Assembly: GCA_015061165.1 (NCBI GenBank)
Contig: SUXC01000004.1
Location: 1-64,000, forward strand
From: Bacteroidales bacterium
GTDB lineage: Bacteria; Bacteroidota; Bacteroidia; Bacteroidales; Paludibacteraceae
DNA: 64,000 nt
Direction: 5' to 3'
Within the stretch, counting starts at the first letter, position 1. Every line of letters begins with the position of its first letter. Positions 62,462 to 64,000 of the stretch are shown piece after piece. The notes beneath the pieces were generated by a model, which saw nothing but the letters and a program-made list of their open reading frames with translations, had not been told where the DNA came from and did no database searches. The translations under genes and the position numbers were made by a program.

Positions 62462-63847
62462 TTATTTACATAACTCTTTATAAAACTCCGTGACGGCAAC
62501 AATACCGTTTTCCCAGACCTCGAGGTCCATAGACTCGTTGGGCGAGTGGATAGCATTCTTCTCCAACCCAAAGCCCATCAGAATAGTCTTCACGCCCAAA
62601 ATCTGCTCGAAACTGCTGATAATAGGAATACTACCACCACGGCGAGCAGCCAATGGTCGTTTGCCAAACGCTACCTCAAAGCCATGCTCCGCAGCCTTAT
62701 ACGCAGGAATATCGATTGGGCAGACATATCCCTGTCCGCCGTGCATAGGTGTTACTTTCACGCGCACACCCGCAGGCGCGATACCTTGTATATAATCAAT
62801 AAACGCTTGACTCACCTTCTCGTGGTCTTGGTTCGCCACTAATCGGCAACTAACCTTGGCATACGCCTTGCTTGGCAACACCGTCTTGCTGCCCTCGCCC
62901 GTATAACCACCCCAAATACCACAAATGTCAAACGACGGACGGCAGGAGTTGCGCTCCAAGGTAGAATACCCCTCCTCGCCAAACGTAGTATCCACATCTA
63001 TCGCCTCGCAATATGCTTTCTCCGAAAAAGGAATCTGAGCAATCATATCGCGCTCGGCTTGAGGAATAGGCAACACATCATCGTAGAAATGAGGGATAGT
63101 GATACGACCCTTATCGTCCACCAGCTTAGCCAGCATCTCGGTGAGGGCATTGATAGGGTTCTTCACCGCACCACCGAAGTGTCCGCTATGCAAATCACGA
63201 TTAGGACCAGTAACCTCCATCTCCCAATATGCCAATCCGCGCAAGCCCGTAGTGATAGATGGCGTGTCTTTACCAATCATAGAAGTGTCGCTCACGAGAA
63301 TAATATCGCAAGCGAGCAAGTCGCAGTGCTCCTCAAGAAACGCCTCCAGACTGGGACTACCAATCTCCTCTTCGCCCTCGAAAATGAACTTCACACGACT
63401 GTTCATCAGTCCATGCTTTACCAGATACTCAAATGCCTTCACCTGAATCATGGCTTGCCCCTTATCATCATCTGCTCCACGCGCATAGAGGCGACCATCG
63501 CGAATCTCTGGCTCCCATGGATTGGAGTGCCAAAGGTCAAGCGGTTCGACAGGCATCACATCGTAGTGGGAATAGACCAACACAGTTGGTATCGGATATT
63601 GGTTATCGGACGCTTCGCTATTGGCTATAGGCGAGTACTCCGCATACACGAAGGGATTGCCCTGCGAGGGCATTATCTCGGCATGCTGTGCGCCTGCTGC
63701 AAGCAGGAGTTCACGCCAACGTTCGGCACAACGGAGCATATCTGCCTTGTGCGATGGTTGGCAACTAATACTGGGAATACGAATCAAACTTGCCCACTCT
63801 TCCAAGAAGCGGGAACGGTTCTCTGCAATGTACGAACGAATATCCAT
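62462..63847 (-). CDS. M20 family dipeptidase
   Basis: A 461-residue cytosolic metallo-peptidase of the M20 (CNDP/PepV-like) family that hydrolyses dipeptides. Metal and catalytic residues: H94 and D96 in SHYDVMP, the bridging aspartate in GADDDKG (about D127), E159-E160 in GEEEIGS, and RGGSIPI. The dimerisation lid domain lies about 195-330. An insert at about residues 72-87 (SPIANSEAS then QYPIP) is written by the mini-hairpin repeat at 63590-63632. It is not part of the enzyme core. Confidence 0.92.
   Translation of the reverse strand: MDIRSYIAENRSRFLEEWASLIRIPSISCQPSHKADMLRCAERWRELLLAAGAQHAEIMPSQGNPFVYAEYSPIANSEASDNQYPIPTVLVYSHYDVMPVEPLDLWHSNPWEPEIRDGRLYARGADDDKGQAMIQVKAFEYLVKHGLMNSRVKFIFEGEEEIGSPSLEAFLEEHCDLLACDIILVSDTSMIGKDTPSITTGLRGLAYWEMEVTGPNRDLHSGHFGGAVKNPINALTEMLAKLVDDKGRITIPHFYDDVLPIPQAERDMIAQIPFSEKAYCEAIDVDTTFGEEGYSTLERNSCRPSFDICGIWGGYTGEGSKTVLPSKAYAKVSCRLVANQDHEKVSQAFIDYIQGIAPAGVRVKVTPMHGGQGYVCPIDIPAYKAAEHGFEVAFGKRPLAARRGGSIPIISSFEQILGVKTILMGFGLEKNAIHSPNESMDLEVWENGIVAVTEFYKELCK
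63590..63632. repeat. TATTGG mini-hairpin repeat inside the dipeptidase gene
   Basis: TATCGGATATTGG, TTATCGGAC, hairpin GC-TTC-GC, TATTGGCTATAGG. The minus strand writes SPIANSEASDNQYPIP. NSEAS also appears in BtuB and QYPIP in BtuG. Confidence 0.8.
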
Positions 63848-63872
63848 GATATAATAGATTTGAATTTGAGCG

Positions 63873-63903
63873 CAAAGGTAGTAAAAATTTGCGATATATG
63901 CAA
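63873..63903 (-). promoter_or_regulatory. Promoter of the dipeptidase gene
   Basis: Minus strand: -33 TTG (63901-63903), 20-bp spacer, -7 TACCTTTG (63873-63880). Confidence 0.75.
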
Positions 63904-63910
63904 ATTTTTT

Positions 63911-63945
63911 AGGTTAAAGGCGAAAGGTTAGAGGCGAAAGGCAGG
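63911..63945. repeat. Heptamer repeat (AGGYNAA)x5
   Basis: AGGTTAA, AGGCGAA, AGGTTAG, AGGCGAA, AGGCAGG. Same family as 61538-61572. Confidence 0.85.
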
Positions 63946-64000
63946 GGTAAAAAAAAATGCTGCATTGCTACTTAACTCGAGAAAACTCCTATAAACAGGA

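Noticed and set aside
1..64000. tRNA or rRNA genes and classical insertion sequences
   Set aside because: No cloverleaf with a T-arm GGTTCGAATCC-type sequence, no rRNA signature words and no transposase-like protein were seen in any frame read.

Overview
The window reads as one chromosomal stretch of a Bacteroidales bacterium (phylum Bacteroidota). The evidence is a set of promoters with the phylum's -7 box (TAnnTTTG) about 20 bp downstream of a TTG, a PorT-type outer-membrane protein of the type IX secretion system (T9SS), a giant surface protein with Listeria-Bacteroides repeats and a T9SS-like C-terminal sorting domain, a Rho factor with a long N-terminal extension, and a BtuG-like surface lipoprotein. 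I see no rRNA, tRNA or CRISPR array. Species cannot be named from the sequence.

Layout. 1-1473: palindromic intergenic DNA, then a flavodiiron protein. 1470-7098 (minus): a vitamin B12 uptake operon (btuG-like lipoprotein, second surface lipoprotein, btuF, btuC, btuD) behind a cobalamin riboswitch. 7.7-15.4 kb (minus): an AT-rich defence island holding an Avs-like STAND ATPase with an N-terminal nuclease-like domain, a gene fragment, a DUF1016/YhcG nuclease, a small unknown gene, a DpnI-type endonuclease for methylated GATC, and a Dam-like methylase that lacks its C-terminus. 15.7-18.0 kb (minus): a BtuB-like TonB receptor with its own cobalamin riboswitch, so the island lies between two halves of a B12 uptake locus. 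18.2-27.4 kb: YqhD-like alcohol dehydrogenase, Na/Pi cotransporter, TamB-like protein and ComM. 27.4-36.7 kb (minus): an envelope gene cluster (LPP20-like proteins, a transglutaminase-like protein, PEGA and SUMF1-fold proteins) that I cannot assign to a known system. 36.8-42.7 kb (minus): beta-helix lipoprotein, PorT, AroQ, Rho, and a four-helix-bundle/zinc-ribbon protein. 42.7-52.7 kb (minus): a small anchored protein and the giant surface protein. 52.9-61.5 kb: an accessory region with two AAA ATPases, a second DUF1016 gene, two broken copies of a surface-protein gene and a HipBA module, rich in direct repeats. 61.5-64 kb: a DUF2520 protein and an M20 dipeptidase.

Two signals stand out. (1) A methyl-directed DpnI nuclease directly follows a Dam gene that lost its C-terminus and a conserved lysine. 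An active pair would be self-destructive, so this looks like a cassette switch that left a dead methylase. (2) The chromosome is peppered with short heptamer repeats and with mini-hairpin repeats whose stems vary but stay complementary. They sit inside genes, in frame, and write the same peptides (ASSPDSLIA, NSEAS, QYPIP, AKRST) into unrelated proteins. Many others directly abut stop codons.

The regulated units are clear: two B12 riboswitches gate uptake, near-identical promoters drive most transcription units, and several strong hairpin terminators separate them. Start codons were chosen at ATG where a longer frame would begin at a TTG inside a promoter box.
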